Assembly: GCF_032854445.1 (NCBI RefSeq)
Contig: NC_088295.1
Location: forward strand, 88,433,836 to 88,497,835
DNA length: 64,000 nt
DNA from: Liolophura sinensis
Taxonomy: Eukaryota; Mollusca; Polyplacophora; Chitonida; Chitonidae
Direction of reading: 5' to 3'
In this document: one piece after another, positions 53,801 through 63,965 of the stretch
Layout: the number at the start of each line of letters is the position of its first letter
Numbering within the stretch: position 1 is the stretch's first letter
The notes under the pieces: model-generated
Told to the model about the DNA's origin: nothing
Seen by the model: only the letters and a program-made list of their open reading frames with translations
Databases searched by the model: none
Position numbers and translations under genes: made by a program

Positions 53801-56800
53801 ACTATTATGTTATGCTGTTATTGGCGCGGAATTATAGTATCACGATAGCTTACACGGATTTCTGCTTGTCTGTGTGTAACTATTATGTTATGCTGTTATT
53901 GGTACTGACTTATAGTATCACGATAGCTTACACGGATTTCTGCTTGTCTGTGTGTAACTATTTTGTTATACTGTTATTGGTGCAGAATCATGGTATCACG
54001 ATAGCTTACACGGATTTCTGCTTGTCTGTGTGTAACTATTATGTTATACTGTTATTGGTGCTGACTTATAGTATCACGATAGCTTGCACGGATTTCTGCT
54101 TGTCTGTGTGTAACTATTATGTTATACTATTATTGGTGAGGAATTATAGTATCACGATAGCTTACACGGATTTCTGCTTGTCTGTGTGTAACTATTATGT
54201 TATACAGGGGCCTCCGTGGCTCAGTCGGTTAGCGCGCTAGCGCAGTGTAATGACCCAGGAGTCTCTCACCAATGCGGTCGGTGTGAGTTCAAGTCCAGTT
54301 CATGCTGGCTTTCTCTCCGGCTGTACGTGGGAAGGTCTCGCAGCAGCCTGCGGATGGTCGTGGGTTTCCCCCGGGCTGTGCCCGGTTTCCACCCACCATA
54401 ATGCTGGCCGCCATCGTATAAGTGAAATATTCTTGAGTACGGCGTAAAACACTAATCAAATAAATAAATAAATAAAATTATGTTATACTGTTATTGGTGC
54501 GGAATTATAGTAACACGATAGCTTACACGGATTTCTGCTTGTCTGTGTGTAACTGTTACACATGCAGTTACTGATGCGGAATTATAGTAATATTCTTACT
54601 GTTATTTGCCCGGACGTCTGTTTGACCGTGTCAGCGCAGTAATATTCCCACCGTTGTTTACCGGGAATACTGTTTGACTGTGTCAGTGCGGTAATATTCC
54701 CACTGTTATTTACCGTGAATTCCGTTTGACTGTTTTAGTGCAGTAATTTTACTGGGATTTTTCCCTCAAGAGGCGGTCAGGGAAATATGCAACGTGTTTG
54801 ATATTGATCGCTTCTCGTGCTCTAAATCTGTGCTTTTTGTCCTGATTCTCAGGAAATGCTGAGCCAAAACTTTTTTGTCCAGTCAAATATCACTACAGTT
54901 TCATGTACCACGACAACATGGCTGGTGTTGACAACGTTTACGATGTACAGGTCGATGACAAGCTTTTGTTGAACTATTAAATGATTAACCTGTCTCTAAG
55001 CTCTACAAACAGTACCGTATAAGAAGACTTCATGGCTCATGGAGGTGGACAGATATCAGAGTTATTATTTATAAGTTATAAGTTATTATTTATTTATTTA
55101 TTTATTTGATTGGTGTTTTATGCCGTACTCAAGAATATTTCACTTATACGATGGCGGCCAGCATTATAGTGGGAGGAAACCGGGCAGAGCCCGGGGTAAA
55201 CCCATGACCATCCGCAGGTTGCACACAGACCTTCCCACTTACGGGCAGAGAGGAAGCCAGCATGAGCTGGACGAACTCACAGAGACCGCATTGGTGAGAG
55301 ACTCCTGGGTCATTACACTGTGCTAGCGCGGAGTCACGGAGGCCCCTAAGAGAAGTTAAAGCATAGTGGAAACTCTTTGCGATTTAATAAGTGACTAGAG
55401 TGATTATTGAATTCTGAATAGTGCACGATTAACTAATCACGTGATGCAGTAGATGTTTGATTGCGGAACCCATAGCTCTCCTGGAAGTGGAACTGGAAGT
55501 GAGACACACTCCTTACAGCATACATGTTGCTCTCTACGTTAGCTTAACTTCACTGCCACTACTCGCAAAATTTTATAGTAATCTGGCTGAGATCTCCGGG
55601 GAATGTCAGAAACACACAAAAAAAACTATGCCCCAGGAGCCAATGTCGAGCGTCTGATCATCCATTACGCCTAATGGTATATTGTGACTTATGAGGATGA
55701 AATGTTGCATTTTCCCAAACCAAGTAACCTCGCAAATAAACTGGGAAAAGGTGCGTTTATTCGTGGAATGTCGCTAATCATGAAATTAGCTTTTTCTAAC
55801 TTTGCAATGTTTAAATGAAATTCAAATTACTTGAGACAGGTACTTAATTAAATATGTAGATTTTAGATTTACTATATACTTTAGTCTTGTTGATATAAGT
55901 GGTCTTTTGATTTTGTATTTGTATACAAGTCTCTTTAACGTATAAAAATTATTGACAATTCTTTTTTTCTTTTCCAAAGAAAATGATTTGCAAAAACGTG
56001 AAGAACTCTGGCTAGTATAAAAGCACAAAAAGTGCCAGTTGGGGCTTTCCATGCAGCGCAAAAGTGGCACTGATATAACCTGTCGCAAGGAAACACCGCC
56101 GCAGTCTGACGGAAATAATGTTAAACAAGGCTTTAAGCCCCAAGTATACATACATACACGATTAGGCAAATGTGTTACTCGAGGACAGCGTCATATAACG
56201 ACTATACCACAGCCTGTTCTACACTGATGCAGTAAGTTAATGGTCTATCAGTGTTAAACAGGCTGTGGCGTCGACATGATAGCAGTATCCGTGTATTCCG
56301 GAACCATTTGACAAAGCCTTCTGTCTTTGTCTTTTTCTGTCGGATTCGTTTCCTCACACCATAGTGCTGGCCGTGGTCGTATAAGAGAAATACCCTTGAC
56401 TACTGCGTAAAACACCAATCAAGTAAATAAATAAATTATACCGGATTCAGATAAAAACATTCAAAGCCACGCAAACGTTGGTAAAACGATATAAAATCTC
56501 TGCTGTAGGAACTTGAAGCCGATATCCCCAAAAAACTATTAAGAAGTAGGCGTATTCATAGAGGATTTCATCACTATTGATAAACTGTACCATTCCTCAG
56601 AAAGATTTAAAGAATCGAAATGCGTCTGAACTGTATGGCAGCTTATGGAAGTAGAAGATGGTTATATAGGCGTCATCTACAGTTCTACATCATGTAAATG
56701 GGAAGATTGCAACCCTTTTAATGTTCCGCTTTTCCCCACCATAGTGATCATCGCCGTCGTATAAGTGAAATACTCTTGAGTATGTACGACGTAAAACACC

Positions 56801-59800
56801 AATCAAATAAATCCAAAAATAATAAATAAATAATATTATTTATTACTGGGACCTTGCCTTTGTAATATACTTGTGCAATTCCGTGCATGACTTCATTTGG
56901 CATAAAACCTCATACTGGGATCAACTGCCGTGTTGTTATTCCGAGATTATAGTCCAGATGTGCTGGATTACACGTAACATGACCATAATGTGGCCTGTGG
57001 ATTACACGTAACATGACCATAATGTGACCTGTGGATTACACGTAACATGGCCATTATGTGACCTGCGGATTACACGTAACATGGCCATAATGTGACCTGT
57101 GGCCATGGCATCAAAAGGGTGTTGCCGATCATGACGAAACATTGTTCTTTTTCTTGAGGATTGGTGTCGAGCGTTGCTTGGAAATTGGCTTCTTTCACAT
57201 TTTCTGAGCTGGTCAGTCCAATCTATACTTGGGTAGGCCTATACGGATAGTTGTTGTTGTACCTGAATCTGGGGAACAAAGGGGTTAGGTTCTGCGATTG
57301 CCTGCTTATCGCTCGACGTTAATGAGTCTGTCGTGGCAATACACGCTTCGATCGGCCCGCAAATCAGATAGCGTTAACAGTATGGCTATTTTCAAAGATT
57401 GTTTCACTCATAAATGTATTGACAACTGTGATGGATGGCTTGATATCCGAATAGCGCATGTACATAATGTACAGATCAGCGCCCAGGACAAGGGAGTCAT
57501 CAACAAAAGCGAACTCTCTCATTCTATAGTGCAATATGATATAGTTTGACAAACATTAAAATATACATGCAGCACATTTTACATTCTTCATCCTATGTTA
57601 ATGCACAACAGCCAATGATCTAAAAGTTCTGTGAATTAAATTTGTGTTGTTTTAGTTTGTTTGTTTTTGTTTTTTGTTGTTGTTTTGTTTTTTTTGTTTT
57701 TTTTAATATTTAATATGGAATATCTCACTTATGGTGGGAGGAAACTGAACAGAACCCGGGAAATCTGTACCTTTTAGATATGTATAACTTATGTATCCAC
57801 TATACATACAAGGGTCACGTATCTCGTTGTTTAGTGAGTTGCTTGGATATCTCACCAGTAATATCTAAGGAAATTCGAACAAACCATGCATGTATTAACC
57901 GTGTATACGTATTGTCTACCACGTTATATATACGAACAGTTACAATCAAGGTGGCAGTCAGCATAAGTGGAAACTGTAGTGGTCTTCGTATAAATGCAAG
58001 TCAAGATAAGATGTACGATCTGAAGACTCTGAAGTTCCCTTTGAATCTAGCACAGGCCTGCATATATCTTTTTATGCGCATTTCTTAAAGGCAACGACCA
58101 CTGGAGGCTAAAGCATACATCACATGAAAGACCATTAAAAACTGTCCAGGAAAATGGTTGGATTTTTTTTCTGACCGAGTAAAACTGTGTCAAAAGATCA
58201 GATTCTACGGTGGTCTTTTGTGACCCACAAGGTATCAATTAAGTCATCTACACTTTTTTGTCTGAAAGAATTCGTTCAAGGTCAAATCAGTGAATGCATT
58301 AATAGATCTATACGTATATGCATTTTGAATGATGAAATGTAGCAGTCTAATGTGTGTTAAGTAGCAAAAACGTTATGTGACGTCACTGATCCAACTGTAG
58401 TCATTGCAGGCCACAACAGAATAAAATATTCAAATGAATTTTACTAGGTTAAACAATTTCAAAAGAACAAATCCAGCTACTTCCCTGGGCAGTTTTGAAT
58501 GGTCTTTCATCTGACACATACCTCATTTTAGTGTTTTCTTTGCCTTTAACGCTAGGAGGTCATGAGTGTACCGTCTAGTGAATGAGGAAGATCAAACTTG
58601 ATACAGATTAGTCTTTAATAACTTGTGCATATAGTCGAATTCATACGAGAACAGGTATAGTTAGAAATTGTTTTCAACGGAATACCTGTATAGGCTGTTG
58701 ACAAACAGTTTTCCGGAATTTCAAGCAATTTCGTTCTCATTTTTGTACTCTACATACTTTCTTAGCTCTTTGATGGATGTGTCTTTTGAACGTTGTTTTG
58801 GAAATTAGTCTTGCAATTATTGGCCTGGAACGTTATTTTACTGATGTTTTACGCCGTACTCAAGAATATTTCACTTATACGATTGCAGCCATCATTATGG
58901 TAGAGGGAGATCGGGCAGAGCCCGGGGAATACCCACGATCTTCCGCGCGTTGCTGCAGACCCCCTCACGTACGGCCGGAGAGGGAACCAACATGAGCTGG
59001 ACTTGAACTCAGAGCGACCGCATTGGTGAGAGGCTCCTGGATCATTGCGCCTCGCTGGCGGGCTAACTACCTCGGCCACATAGGCCCCACGATTGGTATC
59101 AGAACGTCTGATATGACGCCTAGATTAATCATACTAATGTATCATTAGTGCTATTTAGGTGTGATTTACAAACCTTGTTGTGTTCTAGGTTTGAACATCA
59201 AAAGTTTTCGTCACACATCTCATTTGTTAAATGCCATTACCTGATACAACATGATCAATGATACAGATGTTTTAAACTGCCCCTATTCAGGCATTGTGAA
59301 ATGGTCTAAATGCGCGGATTTCAAAAAACAAACCAACTTCTCCTTTCTTTGTGTTTCTACAAGATATATAGAGTTATGCTCCAACAAAAAATCTAGCAGG
59401 TATGGCACTGTAGCAAGTATTGTAACACGTTGCTTGAACTAAATTTTCATGTCTATTTTAGACGAGAGACTTTGTTCAGTAAATTTCCTGATACGTGTGT
59501 AAATAATAATTTTTAACCTTCTACGCGCTGAAATGTTACCACAAATCCCAATCCCTACCTGTACCACGTACCAGGTATTTCAAGTGTTTTAAATCAAACC
59601 AACAAGCAGCGGTAAAGTCTGAAGCCCCTCCTTATAGTAACCAGAGCATAAATGCTTTATTTACATTCGGGTTTGATAATCCTGCTCCACTCAAAACACA
59701 CAAGACAGTCAATACCGGTACAAATGTGATGGAGCGAGTCTTCAACAGCCCGTAAAGCTGTAACCGCGGCACTGGCCCGTGTTGTTTAGCAAGTTGTGGA

Positions 59801-61267
59801 AGTACCACAACCTACCGTGAGGTAATGCCAGCGGCACTGGCCCGTGTTGTTTAGCAAGTTGTGGAAGTACCACAACCTGCCGTGAGTTAATGCCAGCGGC
59901 ACTCGCCCGTGTTGTTTAGCAAGTTGTGGAAGTACCACAACCTACCGTGAGGTAATGCCAGCTGCACTGGCCCGTGTTGTTTAGCAAGTTGTGGAAGTAC
60001 CACAACCTACCATGAGGTAATGCCAGCGGCACTCACCCGTGTTGTTTACCAGGTTGTGAAAGTACCACAACCTACCATGAGGTAATGCCAGCGGCACTCG
60101 CCCATATTTCTCAAGGTTCGTGCCGCCACCTGCAGTGAGGTAAGGCCAGGAAATGTGAGCGGCAATCGTCCGTATTGCTTAAATAGTTTGTGAGGTACCA
60201 CTACCAGTGCATCACGAGAGGTTGTGAAAGTAGCGCTGTCTGTACAAAGATTTGCCCGTGATAATGGCCTGTGTTCCAACAGCCACCTGCGGGAACTTTT
60301 AGCAGGGGCATTGGGTGGTGTTGTTTACAGCTCATTGAATTACCACCACCTGCGGGGAAGTCTTAATAGTTTATGCCCCCACTTGCAGTGGACTCATGGC
60401 CAGATTGTTTACTTGATTGTTGTTTAACGTCTCACTGGCGAAGTTTTCGGATGTATGATGACCGGTGAAGGGAAATATATTCGGCCTGTAGGGATGACTT
60501 TACATTTGCACAGACAATCCGGGTAAATTTTGATAGAGGGTTGTGCCTCTGAGCTGTCGGTTGTTAAATAAAGATCTAAGATGACAGCCGGGTAGAAACT
60601 AGTTCGGTTGGTTTGTATCATACCTAGAAACCTTTGAACACCTTAGTATTTAAAAAGAGCAAAACGTGTGATTCCGAAACCACCATTATTGAACATATCT
60701 TCAGTCAGATTGAGATTTCAGGTTATATGTAAACGATATGATTTCCTACAGTGCTTACTACAGTGCAGCGACGGTTGCAATTGGCTTACTTAAAACTTAG
60801 TCATCTCAAATGGTACATCGTACGATAGTTAAGAAGGTTGCGTGTATTTGTGAGAATCTTTGACTGCAAATAACTGGGCTGTTAACTCTGACTGGATAGC
60901 TCGGTTTGTGGGTCTGTGGGCTAGTCACAAAAGCATTAGTTACATTCGATGACTGCAATTTACTGTCCATTGTTGGCCTACATTGAGAATGAACGTGGTT
61001 GATGCATTTTTTCTTTTTTTTTAAGGGCCACAATGTGACGCGGACTGTGAAAACGTCGCTCGCTTATCTTCTGACTGGAAACTGCCAATGATTAGCTTCA
61101 GCTGTATGTCGGACAACCTCTCCGACAAACAGAAGTACGCTTTCTTCTCGCGAACCATCACAAAGTTAGATGGGATTTATCGCTTTGTGAGGGCAGTTGT
61201 AACACATTTTGGATGGGATCATGTCACATGTATCGCTCCTCGGACGAATGTGGCTAAACTCTTAAAG
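47459..61267 (+). CDS. Receptor with ANF-receptor ligand-binding domain, 5' part (exons 1-2), runs off the right edge
   Basis: Two exons, 47459-47831 and 61026-61267, join in phase 1 to give 205 codons. After a signal peptide the sequence reads HIGFIYSSSTKIPE, AAADMAVEHLNKDPS, then across the junction DAVIG/GPQCDADCENVARLSSDW, KLPMIS, SDKQKYAFFSRT and FVRAVVTHFGWDHVTCI. These are the conserved blocks of the ANF_receptor (type 1 periplasmic-binding) fold, which senses ligand outside the cell in receptor guanylate cyclases, class C GPCRs and glutamate receptors. The G-P-x-C-x-x-x-C-x-x-V-A-x-L-x-x-x-W-x-x-P block favours a receptor guanylate cyclase. The transmembrane and intracellular parts lie outside the window. 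Confidence 0.82.
48290..49170. repeat. 93-bp tandem array in receptor intron 1, about 9.5 copies
   Basis: Unit contains GGGTAAGCCACCCTATTGAC, TTGTATGTTACACCTACCTT AG and GGGATCCAGTTTATCTGGCA GTATCTGACCAGCCTGATGC. Two unit subtypes (TAAGCCACC and TGAGACACC) are grouped in blocks, showing spread of variants within the array. Confidence 0.95.
49175..50105. other. Receptor intron 1, nothing recognised
   Basis: Unique AT-rich sequence; the 70-aa minus-strand open frame near 49552-49764 is unlike any family I know. Confidence 0.5.
50112..50345 (+). mobile_element. Third SINE family (tRNA-like), + strand
   Basis: GCCGCTTTGGTGCCCTAATG GTGAGAGCG with a B-box-like GGATCAAACCCGGGTC 46 bp on, then TAGAGCAAGGAACCAGGAGT GGTTGGCCCAGTGTCAGTAT and TGGTGTCTTCGGCATGATAC. 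The same order is seen in reverse at 34455-34590. Confidence 0.7.
50415..50490 (-). mobile_element. SINE internal fragment, minus strand
   Basis: TTTCACTTATACGACAGTGG GTAACATTATGATG ... ATCCACCATCATC follows the central part of the main SINE in reverse. Confidence 0.7.
50870..50965 (+). mobile_element. Remnant of the second SINE family
   Basis: GGTGGTTTACTCGAGAGGCT, TTCGACCCATAAACCGCAAT AAAATCTTGAGTA match the 3' part of the element at 25676-25925. Confidence 0.5.
52190..54560. repeat. 78-bp satellite array in receptor intron 1, about 27 copies
   Basis: The unit has CACGGATTTCTGCTTGTCTG TGTGTAACTATTATGTTATG CTGTTATTGGTGCTGACTTA TAGTATCACGATAGCTTA (in pieces). Because 78 is a multiple of three and lacks a stop in one frame, it gives open frames of 186 and 436 aa with a 26-residue hydrophobic repeat (CLSVCNYYVMLLLVLTYSIT ...). 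It lies inside an intron and has no promoter or signal; I treat the frames as by-products. A young SINE interrupts it at 54206-54476. Confidence 0.95.
54206..54476 (+). mobile_element. Full-length young SINE with 12-bp target-site duplication
   Basis: Begins AGGGGCCTCCGTGGCTCAGT CGG (Pol III A box), B box GAGTTCAAGTCC, middle CCACCATAATGCTGGCCGCC ATCGTATAAG, 3' motif TGAAATATTCTTGAGTACGG CGTAAAACACTAATC and an AAATAAATAAA tail. ATTATGTTATAC flanks it at 54194-54205 and 54477-54488, being part of the 78-bp satellite unit. This is the best reference copy of the family in the window. Confidence 0.97.
54583..54755. repeat. About 56-bp tandem repeat, three copies
   Basis: Copies of GTAATATTCCCACTGTTATT TACCGGGAATACTGTTTGAC TGTGTCAGTGCG follow the 78-bp array and drift. 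Confidence 0.85.
54856..54979 (+). mobile_element. Possible piggyBac transposase-like fragment
   Basis: After TGATTCTCAG a frame gives NAEPKLFCPVKYHYSFMYHD NMAGVDNVYDVQVDD and stops at TAA. The Y-x-x-x-M-x-G-V-D-x(2-3)-D block resembles that in piggyBac-type transposases, but it is short and has one extra residue before the last Asp. It could instead be a stray terminal exon. It lies in receptor intron 1 and is not needed by the receptor frame. Confidence 0.3.
55084..55346 (-). mobile_element. Near full-length SINE, minus strand
   Basis: From the (TTTA)n tail complement to ACGGAGGCCCC, all parts of the family are present in reverse, with a short deletion in the A-box region (GCTAGCGCGGAGTCACGG). 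Confidence 0.93.
56207..56268. repeat. Hairpin with 22-bp arms
   Basis: Arms 56207-56228 and 56247-56268 pair at 20 of 22 positions with one 2-nt internal mismatch and an 18-nt loop. Pairing seems to go on outward with bulges (TCATATAACGAC against GTCGACATGA). Size and shape fit a microRNA precursor or a short foldback element. Confidence 0.75.
56326..56427 (+). mobile_element. SINE 3' end, + strand
   Basis: CACCATAGTGCTGGCCGTGG TCGTATAAG, CGTAAAACACCAATCAAGTA AATAAATAAA. Confidence 0.88.
56734..56836 (+). mobile_element. SINE 3' end, + strand
   Basis: CCCCACCATAGTGATCATCG CCGTCGTATAAG and TGAAATACTCTTGAGTA, then GACGTAAAACACCAATCAAA TAAAT. Confidence 0.88.
56959..57105. repeat. 35-bp tandem repeat, about four copies
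   Basis: Unit GGATTACACGTAACATGACC ATAATGTGACCTGT. Confidence 0.92.
57110..58835. other. Receptor intron 1, little recognised
   Basis: Holds a T/G-rich tract at about 57645-57700 and a minus-strand SINE scrap at 57716-57768 (ATATCTCACTTATGGTGGGA GG, CAGAACCCGGG). Open frames at 57298-57549 and 57780-58088 are not recognised. Confidence 0.5.
58840..59088 (-). mobile_element. SINE, minus strand, nearly complete, tail missing
   Basis: TTTTACGCCGTACTCAAGAA TATTTCACTTATACG through CGGGCAGAGCCCGGGGAA, TGGACTTGAACTCAGAGCGA CCGCATTGGTGAGAGGC to GGCCACATAGGCCCC. Confidence 0.92.
59766..60115. repeat. 65-bp tandem repeat, each unit with a hairpin
   Basis: About five to six copies of GCGGCACTGGCCCGTGTTGT TTAGCAAGTTGTGGAAGTAC CACAACCTACCGTGAGGTAA TGCCA. 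GTTGTGG and CCACAAC in each unit pair as a 7-bp stem around AAGTA. Confidence 0.93.
60120..61025. other. End of receptor intron 1, nothing recognised
   Basis: Unique sequence with decayed echoes of the 65-bp unit to about 60380, then none. It ends in a T-run that forms the polypyrimidine tract of exon 2. Confidence 0.5.
61026..61267 (+). CDS. Receptor exon 2: ligand-binding domain
   Basis: Acceptor TTTTTTTTAAG (AAG rather than CAG, after a strong T tract), donor AAG|GTAAGA, 242 nt, leaving phase 0. It codes GPQCDADCENVARLSSDWKL, PMISFSCMSDNLSDKQKYAF, FSRTITKLDGIYRFVRAVVT and HFGWDHVTCIAPRTNVAKLL K. The Cys pair in CDADC is typical for receptor guanylate cyclases. Confidence 0.85.
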
Positions 61268-62210
61268 GTAAGACATTTTTATATCTCTTAAATATTCTAA
61301 AGTTTTAGAAACTTAGAAATTAAGTTAGTTTTACCACATTCTCACCTGGTGGCAACGCGGTATGGCAAACAGGCCTACATGAGGTCTAACATAAGGCAAT
61401 AGGCCTACATATACTCAAATAGTAATTGTCCAAGCGATAATACTGATCTTCTGAATTGTTTACTCAAGGGCATGGGATGTTATCAGTTAGAAATATGTAG
61501 AGCGTTGATTGTTTCTGTTGAATCGATAATCACCATTGCTTCCGGACAGACACGTATGGCTCGATCGTGCCGTAATGCGGCGAAGCTAAGTCACAAAGAG
61601 ACACCACACCTATGCTGTAATGTTCAGGGCAACCCCCCCCCCACCCCCACCCCCCACCCCAACACCCCCACCCTCCACCCCCCACCCTTTGGTGTTATTG
61701 TCTTGCATTACTCTCCAGCAAGTGACACAGGAAAAAGATGCCTAAATTTAATCTTGTTTTCAAAGCACAGAATCGATAACTAGTGAGTACATGTAGCTTA
61801 GAGACAGTACAAACAGATTCTTTTTTGGTTGGGTAATTGGAAAAATGGTTGATAGTTTATAGAGCAGCAGAAAATTACGATTCAAAAGGTGCTATTTTAT
61901 GGCTTTGTAAGCTTTAATTTATTGTTAATTTTATTCTACAGAACACATTGACTCTACGCTCTATGTAGTCTATGCACTTGGTCGACTTTAAAATACTTTG
62001 AAATGGTACTTAACTGACAACGAGAGGTTTAAAGGCTGCTAATACATCGATGGTATGACTTAGCAGATCTGTAATTTCCCATGAGTAATTGAACAGAGAT
62101 TCTTGAAGAAAAACAAGGAATGGTTAGTTACGGAGTCGAAATTTGGGAGGGATTTACCAGCTCCTGAGCGGATGGGATTCAATGACAGTGGCTACAACCC
62201 TAATATACAT
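61268..62210. other. Receptor intron 2 (left part), nothing coding
   Basis: Contains a C-rich tract at 61628-61688 with CCACC repeats. No acceptor followed by a continuing receptor frame was found in the rest of the window. Confidence 0.55.
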
Positions 62211-63154
62211 ATCTACGGCCCCCCGTGGGGTTTCCGGGGTGATAAGAATAGGACCTCAGCCCTCTAGGCAAGCTTGTCGTAAAAGACGACTAACCTAGAG
62301 CTCTCCTGTGTGAGCCCGGTGAATATAATAGGCTCACATCTTCTCGGTTGTGTGAGAGGCAACCGGGGAGCTACCTGTTTGCCGTGGGTTTCGACCCGTA
62401 ATCTCCGAGGACGGGATCCTGGTGGCTGAGGGTGTGTTGGTCTTGCGGGATCCTCACGCCCAACACGCCACTTTGGCCCTTACTTGGAGAGAGACGGGAG
62501 TTCGGATGAACCCGGTCCGATCAATCGGCTGGTCACGTCAAGCCCTACTCTTGATCCTGTTTGTTATTCTTTCACATACTGTGATGTCAAGTTGGGTTTT
62601 CTCCAAATACTCCTGTTCGGGGTCAGTGTAGAAGGCGGTGGCTGCTAAAAAAAGGAAAAAATGATGTTCCCTTAGATATTGAAGAAGGAAATAATTATTT
62701 TCCTGCCTTCTTAGTAATATCTAATAAAAATGAAAATCACGGAAAAATGAAAATCAATCCATTTGTATTGAAAAAAAACAATAGAAAGTTATGCTGGAAC
62801 GTTAAAACAAGTTAAGAAAATGAAATCTGGAAACATTCTGAATGCTCCAGAAAACAACAATATCTAAATTTACTAAAAATTCAAAATATAGGAGAGCAGC
62901 CTGTTTCTGTTTCTCCTCATAATACATTGAACTGCTGTCATGGTATAATTCGTGACAGAGACCAGGACGTTACCGAAATGACTGAACAACAAATAACTGA
63001 AGAACTAAAACACCAAGGAGTAAGTAAGGTAAAACGCGCATCCTAATTAGAAGAGAAGGAAATCTGGTAAAAACGAACACTTACATGTTAACATTCAATA
63101 AAACATCCCTTCCAGCATCTAAAATTTATATGTATTGGACCATAAAGTGTAAGG

Positions 63155-63850
63155 GTGGAGTTATTTATACCTAACCCCACCCGGTGTTTCTCCTGTCAGA
63201 GGTTTGGCCATGGCAGGAGTCAATGCCGCAACACACTGGTCTGCTTTAGATCTGCGGGAGCAGGTCATGAGGGCTTCGACTGCACAAAAACAGTAAAATG
63301 TGTGAATTGTAGTGGAGCCCACATGACTTCTCCCAAGGACTACCCTCTCTTCAAAAAAGAAAAGGAAATTATAACCTTAAAATGTAAAAATAATATATCG
63401 TATCAAGAAGCTAAGCGTCTGGTCTCTGCCACGAATGTCCTCACTACCTCTACATATGCAAATGTTGTAAGGAAAACCACAGTTTCTGTGGGGGTCCAAA
63501 CAACTTTTACTTGGCCTATTGGCAAAGAACACCCACAGAAACTGGTCATAAAACCCTTAAATAACACAGCCAGTTCATCGTCACAAACTGATATAAACCT
63601 TTCTAAAATACCCGATACTTTACCTGATTATCCAGCACTTTCTTTGTCTGACAGCACATCATATGATAATAAATCCAAATCTTGTAAACCCATTGATTCT
63701 TCACAGGAAACAACGGGCGACAAAAATAAATGTGAGAAAAATCATAAAAGGGATAAACCTAGTGGCCCCCTTGTGCGTCGCTCTAAGGCCACTAGAAACC
63801 CTATCCAAACTTTTAATAAGTTTGGATCGTTGGAGGACGTTGATCCTTAA
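63155..63850 (+). pseudogene. LINE ORF1, C-terminal half with CCHC zinc knuckles
   Basis: An open frame of 231 codons beginning inside ORF1 (FIPNPTRCFSCQRFGHGRSQ C) with one intact knuckle C-x2-C-x4-H-x4-C. A second lacks its second Cys (CFRSAGAGHEGFDC), and a third, CVNCSGAHMTSPKDY, has Tyr where the last Cys is expected. Then comes the EIITLKCKNNISYQEAKR block. It is an RNA-binding nucleocapsid-like protein of the retrotransposon. Upstream frame breaks and missing cysteines show it is no longer functional. The listed start is not a true start codon. Confidence 0.85.
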
Positions 63851-63965
63851 CATCATGTGCAGACGCGATGGATACGTCATCTGCACCTGGGAGGTCTCCT
63901 AGTAGATCTCCCAAAAAGGGTCGTCCTCGGTCCAAACATGAATCCCCTATACGCCTACCTCCATG

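Noticed and set aside
52930..54240. 436-aa open frame
   Set aside because: Translation of the 78-bp array inside the receptor intron; no promoter, signal peptide or independent support. Its last codons run into the SINE.
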